From G020348385 sp964580235 (GTDB lineage Bacteria; Acidobacteriota; Aminicenantia; Aminicenantales; Aminicenantaceae), in assembly GCA_964580235.1 (NCBI GenBank), contig CAZOJY010000004.1:1-61117 (forward strand): a stretch of 61,117 bases of DNA, given 5' to 3'. Position numbers and translations under genes: made by a program. Every line of letters begins with the position of its first letter. Position 1 is the first letter of the stretch. This document shows, piece by piece, positions 9,258 to 17,730 of the stretch. The notes beneath the pieces are model-generated. The model was not told the DNA's origin and did no database searches. It was given only the letters and a program-made list of their open reading frames with translations.

Positions 9258-9569
9258 ATGAAAAAAATACAAAATGCATACCCTGACCGGGGATATTCTA
9301 AATTTATCTCAGCCTCTTCACAATTCTTCTTTTTGGAGGAGCTCTTGCTTCATGCCCAACAGACAACCGGTGATCGAGTGAACGTTTCCTTCAGCGATCC
9401 GTCCAAACCAGGACTTGTCGAAGCCTGTGTTGAAACCGGATCCATTACAGTCAAGGGATACAGCGGCAAAGATTTCGTCGTCGACGGAAAATTACGGGTG
9501 GAAATTAAGGAAAATTGCGAGGGATTTGAAGCAAGGCCAAAACGGAAATTCTTTTTTTTATCATTGTAA
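9258..9569 (+). pseudogene. Truncated DUF4097-like (putative adhesin) ORF
   Basis: A 103-residue ORF. Residues ~42-85 (VNVSFSDPSKPG...GSITVKGYSGKDFVV) resemble the beta-strand repeats of DUF4097 proteins, which are usually 200-300 residues with a signal peptide. Here there is no signal peptide and the repeat is cut off, so I read it as a remnant. Just upstream, an open frame without a start (9142-9246) encodes a basic stretch ending KQGIKKLSY and a stop; it may be the tail of a lost neighbour such as an anti-sigma-like gene. The remnants lie beside a toxin-antitoxin pair, suggesting a rearranged site. Confidence 0.4.
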
Positions 9570-9570
9570 T

Positions 9571-9592
9571 AACTTATCAGTTATGATAAGTT
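9571..9592. promoter_or_regulatory. Perfect inverted repeat, likely AbiEi operator
   Basis: AACTTATC, a six-base spacer, then GATAAGTT: an exact 8-bp inverted repeat ending six bases before the antitoxin ATG. A TATGAT box (9582-9587) lies in its right half. AbiEi antitoxins of the type IV family repress their own operon by binding inverted repeats, so this is the expected operator. Binding is inferred. Confidence 0.6.
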
Positions 9593-9598
9593 AATTGC

Positions 9599-10228
9599 AT
9601 GAAGTGGAGCGAATTTCTTTACAAGTTTGCAGATCAACCTCTATTCCATTCCTCTATGCTTCAAATCTTTAGCGAATCTCAGGCGTATCTCCGAGTTCAA
9701 CTCTCTCGCTGGGTTGATGCAAAAAAGCTTATACAGATCCGGCGAGGATGGTATCTGATTGCAAAACCATACCGCTCCCGTAGAATTCCTCCCGCAGTAA
9801 TCGCCAATAGAGTGGTGGCTCCATCCTACCTCTCCTTGGAATGGGCTCTTTCCTTCTATGGTATAATCCCGGAGGAAACTTCTAATCCCACATCAGTAAC
9901 AACAGCTCGTGCTGAAAATTTCCAAGCTGTTGGGCATCTTTTCATTTACCGACACATCAAGCCTAGTTATTTTAGGGGATATTCCAGAATGAAACACGAT
10001 GACCATGAAATCTTAATCGCATCGCCAGAAAAAGCTCTTTGGGATAAGCTTTATCTCTATCTCCGCGGCCGCTGCTTTTCCATCCGATGGTTGGAAGGAC
10101 TCCGGTTGCAAAACCTTGAGGAATTCGAACTTTCCCAATGGAAGGAGTATACGATAATGACATCTTTAGCTTCTCTTCACCGAGCATCAACACAGGTGGC
10201 TGACTATATTCAGGAGATCCGCCTTTGA
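9599..10228 (+). CDS. Type IV toxin-antitoxin AbiEi-family antitoxin
   Basis: 209 residues. An N-terminal winged-helix region (about 1-60) ends with LIQIRRGWYLIAK, the RGxYx turn of AbiEi-type antitoxins, followed by PSYLSLEWALSFYGIIPE, TTARAENFQAVGHLFIYRHIKPSYFRGY and IASPEKALWDKLYLYL, all characteristic of the AbiEi C-terminal domain. It neutralises the adjacent nucleotidyltransferase toxin without stable complex formation (type IV system) and represses the operon. No ribosome site is visible; the ATG sits directly behind the inverted repeat, which may mean a leaderless or near-leaderless message. The antitoxin stop overlaps the toxin start. Confidence 0.8.
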   Translation: MKWSEFLYKFADQPLFHSSMLQIFSESQAYLRVQLSRWVDAKKLIQIRRGWYLIAKPYRSRRIPPAVIANRVVAPSYLSLEWALSFYGIIPEETSNPTSVTTARAENFQAVGHLFIYRHIKPSYFRGYSRMKHDDHEILIASPEKALWDKLYLYLRGRCFSIRWLEGLRLQNLEEFELSQWKEYTIMTSLASLHRASTQVADYIQEIRL

Positions 10229-11022
10229 GAGACATTGCATTGCAGATTGCGAGTGAATCTATGGGAGGGCAGAGACATGTCCTCCGAGAATACCTCCAGA
10301 ATTACCTTCTTTTCTTGATGCAGAAGACGAAAATGAATGAATCCCTGTTTTTTGTAGGGGGGACAGCACTCCGCTTCCTTTATGGGATCCGCCGGTACTC
10401 AGAGGATCTCGTTTTCACAGCGGGGAAGGAATGGGTAAGTTCCAGCTTGAAGCTCTTTATGAGTAAGATTGGTCGTGAGCTCGAACAGGCGGGCTATGAT
10501 ATGACAATAAGGTTAAAAGATAATAAGACAGTGCAACGTATGATGGTCCGATTCGCTGGATTGTTGTATGAGCTCGGATTGTCCGGACGGAAGAAAGAGA
10601 ATATTTCTATTCACTTAGAAGTCGACTTGAATCCTCCTTTGGGTTGGAAGGAGGAAAGGACAGTTGTTAACATCCATCTTCCTGTTTTGATCCGACACTA
10701 CGATCTTCCCTCTGCCTTTGCTGGTAAGCTGGCTGCCATTTTGTTACGACCCTATACCAAAGGAAGAGATATTTTTGACCTTTTCTGGTTCAAATCTCGG
10801 TGGCGTGATTTGAAACCGAACCTAGTTCTTTTGAATAATGCGTTGAGGCAGCAAAGATCGAGATTGGAGCAGCTCGAAGAAGGTAATTGGCTTCGTGTTG
10901 TCCGGAGCAAGATTGAAGATTTGGATTGGCTCAACGTTGAGGAAGATGTGTTACCCTTTTTAGAGGCTGAGGATGACCTGATAACTTTTTCCCGCGATGC
11001 CATCTTGACTCTTTTAACTTAA
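10225..11022 (+). CDS. Type IV toxin-antitoxin AbiEii/AbiGii-family nucleotidyltransferase toxin, catalytic residue changed
   Basis: 265 residues with the nucleotidyltransferase signature: FVGGTALRFLYGIRRYSEDLVF at residues 43-64. In active AbiEii proteins the end of this motif carries two acidic residues in the form D-x-[DE], usually SEDLDF; here the second is valine (codon GTT at 10411-10413), one base away from GAT. The rest (LEVDLNPP, LPSAFAGKLAAILLRPYTKGRDIFDLFWF) matches the family. A TTG start overlaps the antitoxin stop and has AGGAG eight bases before it. Active toxins transfer nucleotides to tRNA or other targets; this copy may be inactive. An assembly error at one base is possible. 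Confidence 0.8.
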   Translation: MRDIALQIASESMGGQRHVLREYLQNYLLFLMQKTKMNESLFFVGGTALRFLYGIRRYSEDLVFTAGKEWVSSSLKLFMSKIGRELEQAGYDMTIRLKDNKTVQRMMVRFAGLLYELGLSGRKKENISIHLEVDLNPPLGWKEERTVVNIHLPVLIRHYDLPSAFAGKLAAILLRPYTKGRDIFDLFWFKSRWRDLKPNLVLLNNALRQQRSRLEQLEEGNWLRVVRSKIEDLDWLNVEEDVLPFLEAEDDLITFSRDAILTLLT

Positions 11023-11080
11023 ATATCCGGTCTTGACACCAGTCGCTTCTGCTCTGATATTCTCGGAGGAGTGTTCTCGA

Positions 11081-11105
11081 GCTGGTTCGAATCTGGCTCC
11101 CAGCA
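11081..11105 (+). other. tRNA 3'-end-like fragment
   Basis: GCTGG-TTCGAAT-CTGGC forms a five-pair T arm (two G-T pairs) with a consensus T loop, followed by seven bases TCCCAGC and an A, as in a tRNA acceptor 3' strand. No matching 5' GCTGGGA, D arm or anticodon arm lies upstream. It could be the tRNA 3' fragment left by integration of a mobile element carrying the adjacent toxin-antitoxin genes, or chance. Confidence 0.35.
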
Positions 11106-11250
11106 ATATTATTATTTCTAATCCCCCAAAATTAGAGAGGGGAAATTCTATCGTGTGCTCCAAGCAAGATGATAAAAAAAATTTCGATCAAGGTCCGTGA
11201 AGGCACCTACTTTATGAATACGGAAGGAGATCGTATATGGTTGCCTTCGT

Positions 11251-14202
11251 TTAGGCAGAAGCCTGGGCGCGGCAGCGCAGAAAGGCGATCATTTTGGGAA
11301 CGGCCAGCGGCACCACATCGGGAAGCATATGGGGCATCAGGTTGTCCATAACTTTGGGCATCATGTCGGGCATCTGCTCCTGCATGTAATCGGGCATTGG
11401 GATCATTTTGGCGACACGGTCCAGCATAGTGGGCATAGCATCGAGCATCTCAGGCCACATGGTGTCCATCAGGTTGGCGAATCCCTTCGGTGTCATCAGC
11501 GCAATCATGCCATCGAAAACGGCCCACTGCCTGGCCACTTCGGGGCTGGGATCATCGAATTTTTTGCCCAATCCTCTGCAGGCAAAGGCCGCCAGGTCGT
11601 GGATATTGACCGGCAGGTTCTTTTTGTCTTTGCTCACGCGCATCTGAAATTCACAGCATGGACAAAGAGCCAGGACCGTATCGGCTTTGATTTCCTCTGC
11701 TTCATCCAAGCGGGATTTCCCGATGTCGTAGGCCACTTCTGGGTCCTTGATCAGGGTTAAAACGCTTCCACAGCAGTGCCCATCCTCCCGGTTGTGTGCC
11801 ATCTCCTCGAATTTAACTCCGGGTATGGCTTTGATCAGTTCTCGCGGCTCATCGTACACACCAGAAACTCTTCCGATATGACAGGAATCATGCCAGGTGA
11901 CTTTTTGATCGACAGGATGGGTGAACTTGAATTCTCCATTCCGGATCCTCTCGGCAACCAACTCGCTGTAGTGTTTTGTCTGGATATTGTATTCGAGCCC
12001 GAGCTTTTCGGCCCATTCTTTATATGTGTGTCGCCACATCATATCGCAGGCCGGGCAGGACGTTATGACCGTATCCGCGCCAGCCGCCTGCACAGCCTTG
12101 ATATTTTTTGTAATAATATCGGCAAAAACATCCCATTTGCCTGCCACAAGCATTGGCGTCCCACAGCAGTTTTCCACATTACCAAGATAGCTAAAATCCA
12201 CACCAGCATCTTCCAAGAGTGTCACGGCCGCTGCTCCGATATCATGTTCGATATAGGAAGCGGTGCACCCGGCAAAATAAACGTTTTTGCTTTTTACGCC
12301 TGGCCCATGTTTTGACCACAGATCCTTTGGAAACCATTCGGTCCGGTTTTTCCGGTATCCGGCCCAAATATTGCCCTCTGCCTGAAGGACGGCAGACATC
12401 ATCTCGAACGGAGGAAAAGTCATCTCTTTGTCTTCATGCACCAATTTACCCCGAAGCTTCATCCAGGAAGGCTCGATCGGCAGAGCCGCCGAGCAGCGCA
12501 GGTTGCAGAACTCGCATGTCGTACAGACAAGCATGGTGTTGACCATGAACTGGTCCCACTTCACCTTTCCTTCCAAATACTGGCGAAGCCAGTACCATTT
12601 TCCGCTTGGCGACTGGCTTTCCCAGCCGCGGCCGAAGAACTGATCGCACTCATCCAGGCAGTACCCGCACTGGGAACAGGCATAGGCATACCTGGCCACA
12701 TCGGCGGGAATCCCGCGGACAGGTTTTTCGAACCGCTCTCCGACATGAGTGATCACCGCATTCCCGAAAGGCCGGATCATCGGTTCGAAGACACCCGCCG
12801 CAGTCAGCACCTTGCCAAAGGACTTGCCGCTAAAAATCTTATCAGGGTTGAGGATTTTTTGGGGATCAACGTTTTTCTTGAAGGCTTTAAGCTTTTTGAT
12901 CCTGTCCTTTCCCAAAATTTCATCTTTTTTATATGCGAAATACAAACCAGTGGAGTAGGGACGCCCGCCGTGTTTTTCCGCGATCTTGAAGATGCTCAGC
13001 ACCAGGCCAAAAACAAAATTATAGGAAAATTTCCGCTGGTCGCTCGGAATGAATCCCAGGATGACGGCCTCGGGTTTCCCATCCCTTCCCTTTTTGATGA
13101 TAACACCTTCTTTCACTATGGGCTGATTGATTTTATTTTCGATTTCCTCCATCACTTCCCCGAGCTTGTCCAAAGGCACCACGACTTCTGCAGGCACTAA
13201 AGAAGGGCCCAACCGCTTGACCACCATCAATTTGAACCTCTGTTCCCATTCGTGATCAGCAATCTCCTGCTTGAGCACCTCTCCTTCGCAGGCTTTGACA
13301 ATTTCAGGAAGTTTAGACATAACTTTTTCCCGATCCTTTTCGCGGAAGGCAATCGTTGCGATATAGGCCGCAGGCAGGATCACTTTGTGCTCCACCGGAT
13401 GGCCGTGATGAGTGAGCACAGGAGCACGATTTTTCATTTCTGCCATCCGTGGATTGATAAATACCAAGGACCAGATCGGAAGGTTCTGATCGATGAATTT
13501 TTGAAAAACTTTGGCTAGTTTATTCGCATCAGGACAGGCAATGGCCGCAATCCCCAAATCGGTCAGTTTTTGGACCTGGATGGTCATCTGGCTGATAAAT
13601 CCTGTCGTCCCCTCTGCATCGGCCACCATATCCAATTCGTCTCCAGATATTTCCTTGACTTCGCCGCTGGGAAGAACGATCCGGGCGCTTTCCACATTTT
13701 CGGAAAACCAGCCGTACTCATAGGATCCGATGCCGGNNNNNNNNNNNNNNNNNNNNNNNNNNNNNNNNNNNNNNNNNNNNNNNNNNNNNNNNNNNNNNNN
13801 NNNNNNNNNNNNNNNNNNNNNNNNNNNNNNNNNNNNGATGCCGGGCTGAACTGTGACCGTTTTTTTTTCTGCATTGATGGAAATCACATCCTTCATCCGG
13901 TAAAAATCCACAACGATGCCCTTGCGGGTCGGAATGATTCCTCCGTATCCGGACGAGCCTTTTCCTCGCGGAACCAGAGGGATCTTATTTTTGGCAGCCC
14001 AGCGCACCAGTTTCCCCAATTCTTCTTCGGTCTCAGGCTGGACCACAGCATCCGGAACGGTTTTCCCGAACAAAGGCTTGAATAAACTCGGAATCGCGGC
14101 GATATCATGACTGTAAAGCATTCTTTCGGTGGGATTGAAATTGACACGCGGCCCGAATTTTTCTTCAAGCCAAATGTTATCCTTTTTATTCAGCCTAGCC
14201 AT
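11251..14202 (-). CDS. FAD-linked oxidase fused to Fe-S/CCG-domain oxidoreductase (GlcD-GlpC-like)
   Basis: A fused dehydrogenase of roughly 980 residues, interrupted by a 100-N gap. The N-terminal half is an FAD-binding PCMH-type domain (VVQPETEEELGKLVRWA, VPRGKGSSGYGG, later GIGSYEYGW) with an FAD-oxidase C domain. Next come two ferredoxin-type cysteine clusters (CSQCGYCLDECDQF and CTTCEFCNLRC), then two CCG-type domains (NCCGTPMLVAGKWD and HCCGSVLTLIKDPE) as in GlpC, GlcF and HdrB. Such proteins oxidise 2-hydroxy acids and pass electrons to quinone or other carriers; the substrate is unknown. The last ~80 residues are unusually rich in Met and Pro. The ATG has a GGAGG-rich leader. The frame is open on both sides of the gap. 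Confidence 0.85.
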   Translation of the reverse strand: MARLNKKDNIWLEEKFGPRVNFNPTERMLYSHDIAAIPSLFKPLFGKTVPDAVVQPETEEELGKLVRWAAKNKIPLVPRGKGSSGYGGIIPTRKGIVVDFYRMKDVISINAEKKTVTVQPGIXXXXXXXXXXXXXXXXXXXXXXXXXXXXXXXXXXGIGSYEYGWFSENVESARIVLPSGEVKEISGDELDMVADAEGTTGFISQMTIQVQKLTDLGIAAIACPDANKLAKVFQKFIDQNLPIWSLVFINPRMAEMKNRAPVLTHHGHPVEHKVILPAAYIATIAFREKDREKVMSKLPEIVKACEGEVLKQEIADHEWEQRFKLMVVKRLGPSLVPAEVVVPLDKLGEVMEEIENKINQPIVKEGVIIKKGRDGKPEAVILGFIPSDQRKFSYNFVFGLVLSIFKIAEKHGGRPYSTGLYFAYKKDEILGKDRIKKLKAFKKNVDPQKILNPDKIFSGKSFGKVLTAAGVFEPMIRPFGNAVITHVGERFEKPVRGIPADVARYAYACSQCGYCLDECDQFFGRGWESQSPSGKWYWLRQYLEGKVKWDQFMVNTMLVCTTCEFCNLRCSAALPIEPSWMKLRGKLVHEDKEMTFPPFEMMSAVLQAEGNIWAGYRKNRTEWFPKDLWSKHGPGVKSKNVYFAGCTASYIEHDIGAAAVTLLEDAGVDFSYLGNVENCCGTPMLVAGKWDVFADIITKNIKAVQAAGADTVITSCPACDMMWRHTYKEWAEKLGLEYNIQTKHYSELVAERIRNGEFKFTHPVDQKVTWHDSCHIGRVSGVYDEPRELIKAIPGVKFEEMAHNREDGHCCGSVLTLIKDPEVAYDIGKSRLDEAEEIKADTVLALCPCCEFQMRVSKDKKNLPVNIHDLAAFACRGLGKKFDDPSPEVARQWAVFDGMIALMTPKGFANLMDTMWPEMLDAMPTMLDRVAKMIPMPDYMQEQMPDMMPKVMDNLMPHMLPDVVPLAVPKMIAFLRCRAQASA
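13737..13836. other. Assembly gap (100 N) inside FAD domain
   Basis: Exactly 100 N. The eight bases GATGCCGG occur directly on both sides (13729-13736 and 13837-13844). If the flanks were simply merged, about 36 residues normally present between the VQPG and GIGSYEYG segments of this family would be missing, so here real sequence is probably absent. Confidence 0.9.
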
Positions 14203-14569
14203 TTGCCCTCTCCTCCCCGGCAGACAATCCTTATATTATCTGTATAATAGCATTAATGAAAGAAATAAAATAATAAAAATACTATATTAGAATATTCTTA
14301 TAAGTTGACAGACTATAATAAAAGATGCATTCAAAAATATCAAGAAATTTTTAAAGAAATCAACCAGACGCGATTAATCCTAGGCATCTCCGAAAAAGAA
14401 ATACGTCCAACACAAGGAAACCCGCCGCCAGCGCCAATACAGCTTTACAGATGCACACGCATTTCCCAGTGATCCCCCCTTTTAAATAAAACCACTGATT
14501 CTCAAATATCCATTTTCGGATAGTTTCCAACACTCTGCAGAGCCTATTCCAGCCAAAGGTTTATGCCAT
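14203..14569. other. Intergenic region without recognised gene
   Basis: This 367-base stretch is AT-rich near 14230-14350, with several TATAAT-like strings on both strands that could include the promoter of the FAD/Fe-S gene. I see no ORF with a ribosome site, no RNA gene and no repeat of the dispersed family here. Confidence 0.5.
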
Positions 14570-15688
14570 TTAAAAATTAGACTTCTTGAAAACCTCCTGC
14601 ATCTGACTTGCTTTCCGGATTCTATCTTCCCGGGGAGAAATCCCGATTCCCGGAAGATTGGGGACTTTGATGGTTCCCTGAGGTGTGATGTCGATAGGAG
14701 GCTCTATCAAATCTTCTTTATAATACCGTTTGCTTGCAGAAAGATCATGAGGAAACCTGAAGTTGGGAAGAGTGGCAAGATGGATATTGTGGGCCCGCCC
14801 GATCCCGGATTCGAGCATTCCCCCGCACCACACAGGGAGCGCGTGTTCTTGGCAGAGATCGTGGATTTTTATGGATTCAATCATCCCGCCCACCCTTCCA
14901 GCTTTGATGTTGATGACCCGGCAGCTCCCCATTTCTATGGCTTTCCTAGCTGTTTCCACGCTCGTGATGCTCTCATCCAGGCAAAGGGGTGTTCGCATTT
15001 CTTTCTGCAAACGGGAATGGTCCCACAAGTCATAAGGCGCAAAGGGCTGTTCGATCATCTCAAGGCCGAATTCATCCAGCTCTTTGAGCATTTTCATCTC
15101 GGCCAGAGTGTAGGCGCCGTTGGCATCCACCTGCAGCCGGATTTCCGGAAATTTCTCCCGCACTTTCTTGCAAACCGCAATATCCCATCCAGGCTTGATC
15201 TTGAGTTTGATTCTCTGGTATCCCTCCTCCAGAAATGATTGGATCCTTCCAATCAGCTGGGATTCGGAATTCTGGATTCCAACGCTGACACCCACAGGAA
15301 TTTCCGCTTGAGTTCCTCTGTAGAGCCTCCATAACGGCAGGCCTTTTCTCTTGGCCACAAGGTCCCACAAGGCCAGTTCCAATCCGGCCTTTGCCATTGG
15401 ATGTCCTTTGAATATTTTGGTTTTTTCGTAAAAATCCTGCGGTTCACTCAAGGATTTCTGAAACAGGAGCGGTATAAAAAAATCTTTCAGCATAAGCCAT
15501 GCTGTTTCGGTTGTTTCATAACTGTACAGCGGCGCTTTATCCGCTACGACTTCCCCATAGCCGCATATTCCCTCGGCATGGACCTTAACGAGGATAAAAG
15601 TCCGTTCTTTTTCCCGTCCGAGACTTGTTTCGAAAAAATGGACATAAAGCAACCTGCAGAGCATGAGCTCGATTTTTTCGATTTTCAT
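14570..15688 (-). CDS. o-Succinylbenzoate synthase / N-acylamino acid racemase-like enolase (MenC family)
   Basis: 372 residues of the enolase superfamily. Visible active-site features are the KLKIK lysine pair (~162-166), the metal ligands in VDANGAY (~193), MIEQPF (~218) and CLDESI (~244), and the second-half lysine in NIKAGRVGG (~268). MenC makes o-succinylbenzoate for menaquinone; close relatives racemise N-acylamino acids. No other menaquinone gene is in view, and the gene sits at the end of a glycosyltransferase operon, nine bases after the GT4 gene, so the reaction is undecided. Full length for the family. Confidence 0.85.
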   Translation of the reverse strand: MKIEKIELMLCRLLYVHFFETSLGREKERTFILVKVHAEGICGYGEVVADKAPLYSYETTETAWLMLKDFFIPLLFQKSLSEPQDFYEKTKIFKGHPMAKAGLELALWDLVAKRKGLPLWRLYRGTQAEIPVGVSVGIQNSESQLIGRIQSFLEEGYQRIKLKIKPGWDIAVCKKVREKFPEIRLQVDANGAYTLAEMKMLKELDEFGLEMIEQPFAPYDLWDHSRLQKEMRTPLCLDESITSVETARKAIEMGSCRVINIKAGRVGGMIESIKIHDLCQEHALPVWCGGMLESGIGRAHNIHLATLPNFRFPHDLSASKRYYKEDLIEPPIDITPQGTIKVPNLPGIGISPREDRIRKASQMQEVFKKSNF

Positions 15689-15697
15689 TCTTTATGG

Positions 15698-16816
15698 CTA
15701 AACGGCTTTCAGGAGTCTAACTCCTTTTTTCTCGGCCAATTCTTCATACAAATCTATGGCCTTGGAAGCCATAGCCTCTGCCGAAAATTTTTGGTGCACC
15801 ACTTCATAACCCTTTTGCCCCAGCCGATGCGCCAGCTCTCTGTTTTCATAAAGTTTGAGAATGGCTTTAGCCAGAGATTTGGGACTGCGAGGAGACACGA
15901 GCAGGCCTGTTTTTCCGTGCTCGACAACTTCAGGAATACCCCCAACACGAGTAGCCACAACAGGGAGTCGGCAGGCCATCGCATCCATAAGACTGCTTCC
16001 CATGCCCTCAAGATAAGAAGAGAGGACAAACATATCAAGGGAGTTGAGGATCTGAGGGACATCCTCTCTGAATCCTAAAAAAAAGACCATGTCCTCCACG
16101 AGGATTTCTTTTGCCTGTCTGCCCAGCTCCATCCGAAGCGGTCCCTCCCCCACGATGATGACTTTGATTTTTGGTGTGTGCTCCTTGAGATACTTTGTGG
16201 CCTGGATCAAATATTTATGGCCTTTGTGGTCGGCAAGATGGGCCACTATCCCGACCAAATAATCATCCTGGGCAAAAGAAAGCTCTTGGCGCAGGTAATT
16301 CACAGAATTTTTTTCCTCATATGGTGCAAAATCTATCCCATCGGGTATGACACGGATAAGCTGCGAGTCGATTCCCCCCGCCACAAGCACATTTTTCACT
16401 CCTTCAGAGATCGCGATGAAGGCATCCACATTTTTGGTGTATTTTCGGCGGGACAACACATTTTTTTTCAACGGAAAATCCACCCGTCTGGAAATCACCC
16501 GTACCGGGATCTTCGCCAGTGAAGCCGCTGCAGATCCGACGGCAACCGAATGAGCATCGTGAAAATTGACAAGCCGGCATTTCCTGCGCTTCATGGCCAG
16601 GGAAAGCCGCAAAATGGATAAAACATCTGCTTCACTCGATATTTTAAGTGGAAGAACGGGAAGCCCGGCCTCTGCCGCTTTCTGGTGAAGAGGACTTTTG
16701 GGTTGGACGACATACTGGAAAGAATATCCGCTGCGTTTCAACTCCTTGGCCAGGAAAAAAGACTGCCGCTGTCCCCCTCTCCACTCTTTTCCTGCGTCAA
16801 TTTGGAAAAGGCTCAA
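15698..16816 (-). CDS. Glycosyltransferase family 4 (GT-B fold)
   Basis: About 372 residues. The N-terminal half opens with QIDAGKEWRGGQRQ, an early glycine-rich acceptor loop. The C-terminal half has VGIVAHLADHKGHKYLI, IIVGEGPLR, VFFLGFREDV and the donor-binding SSYLEGMGSSLMDAMACRLPVVATRVGGIPEV with the conserved EGMGSSLMEA-type motif. It should transfer a sugar from a nucleotide-sugar in lipopolysaccharide-like or capsule synthesis at the cytoplasmic face. I choose the TTG at 16816, preceded by AGGAG at six bases, which overlaps the upstream GT2 gene by 20 bases; an upstream ATG-like start at 16912 would create a long overlap and a poor N-terminus. Confidence 0.85.
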   Translation of the reverse strand: MSLFQIDAGKEWRGGQRQSFFLAKELKRSGYSFQYVVQPKSPLHQKAAEAGLPVLPLKISSEADVLSILRLSLAMKRRKCRLVNFHDAHSVAVGSAAASLAKIPVRVISRRVDFPLKKNVLSRRKYTKNVDAFIAISEGVKNVLVAGGIDSQLIRVIPDGIDFAPYEEKNSVNYLRQELSFAQDDYLVGIVAHLADHKGHKYLIQATKYLKEHTPKIKVIIVGEGPLRMELGRQAKEILVEDMVFFLGFREDVPQILNSLDMFVLSSYLEGMGSSLMDAMACRLPVVATRVGGIPEVVEHGKTGLLVSPRSPKSLAKAILKLYENRELAHRLGQKGYEVVHQKFSAEAMASKAIDLYEELAEKKGVRLLKAV

Positions 16817-17570
16817 TTCTTTCTCCTGTTTTCCAAATCTCCTTGAGCTTGGCATAGATGACGAAACCCGTGTACCCATCCAGAAAAGAAATGACAAATC
16901 CTGCAAACCCATCCAGAAAACCCGCCTTAAAAAAATAAGACTTTAGAAACCGGAAAAAGGGAAGAAACACCAGATGATACCAGCGGCATTTTCTGTTTTT
17001 TGCATACAGTTTTTGAGCCCCGAGATCGGAAAACGTATTGATTCTTCTCATGTGATCCGCGATATTCCTGTAGGTGTAATGATACAGGGGTCCTGACAAT
17101 TTCTTGACTTCGCCTTCGATCACCAAATCCTCGTGCACGAATTCCCCCTCCCAACGGGCCTTATCAATTCGGAAAAGGCGGATTTTGCGGTCAGGATGCC
17201 AAACCGTGTGCCTGATCCAACGGCCGAGGTAAAAAACCTGGCGGGGCATGGAAAAACCGGAACATTCAGGATCTTGGCTTTTAAGACTTGAAATTTCGTT
17301 TCTCAGCTTCGGGGACAGCCTTTCATCAGCATCCAGGGAAAGGATCCAAGGAAACTTGGCCATGCTATTGGCAAAATTTTTCTGGTCCGCGAAGTTTGTC
17401 CATTTTCTCTGAAACACTCGGTCTGTGTATTTTTTTGCCAGCTTCATCGTATCATCATCGCTGTGCCTGTCCACGACGACGATCTCATCCGCAACCCCGG
17501 CAATGCTTTTCAGAGCAGGTTCAAGGCGCTTTTCCTCGTTGTAGGTGATGATGACGGCCGATATCTGCAT
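16797..17570 (-). CDS. Glycosyltransferase family 2 (WaaE/KdtX-like)
   Basis: 257 residues with a GT-A fold: ISAVIITYNEEKRLEPALKSI at the start, VDRHSDDDT, and the DxD-type LSLDADERLSP. The downstream RHTVWHPDRKIRLFR and GPLYHYTYRNIADHMRRIN match the WaaE/KdtX group that adds glucose to the inner core of lipopolysaccharide. The C-terminal 40 residues are hydrophobic and may hold it at the inner membrane. It begins an operon with GT4 and the MenC-like gene. The ATG lies seven bases after a TATCAT box with no ribosome site, suggesting a leaderless message. Confidence 0.85.
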   Translation of the reverse strand: MQISAVIITYNEEKRLEPALKSIAGVADEIVVVDRHSDDDTMKLAKKYTDRVFQRKWTNFADQKNFANSMAKFPWILSLDADERLSPKLRNEISSLKSQDPECSGFSMPRQVFYLGRWIRHTVWHPDRKIRLFRIDKARWEGEFVHEDLVIEGEVKKLSGPLYHYTYRNIADHMRRINTFSDLGAQKLYAKNRKCRWYHLVFLPFFRFLKSYFFKAGFLDGFAGFVISFLDGYTGFVIYAKLKEIWKTGERIEPFPN

Positions 17571-17730
17571 CGTTTTAATGATACACAATTTTTGTATCGG
17601 ATTAAAGCAAGATTCTGACAGCGGAAGAGGTTCTGATAGAGCATGAATATCAAAGACAACCGGGCCAACAGCGTTATTCTCAAATTTAGGAGAAATCTTT
17701 CAAAAGATTTGATATCATTTGCAAAATAGC

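Noticed and set aside
11169..11351. 60-codon frame beginning MIKKISIKVREG
   Set aside because: Runs into the 3' end of the FAD/Fe-S gene on the other strand, with no recognisable homology; possibly debris of the island.
11330..11480. Repeated GGGCAT-like strings that look like a tandem repeat or CRISPR
   Set aside because: They come from Met/Pro codons of the coding tail; unit length varies and there are no spacers. No CRISPR array was seen anywhere.
12436..13200. 254-codon plus-strand frame
   Set aside because: Lies entirely antisense within the FAD/Fe-S gene and shows no family signature.
14310..14325. TTGACA followed by TATAAT near 14305-14320
   Set aside because: The boxes are only a few bases apart, too close for a promoter, and no gene follows on that strand.
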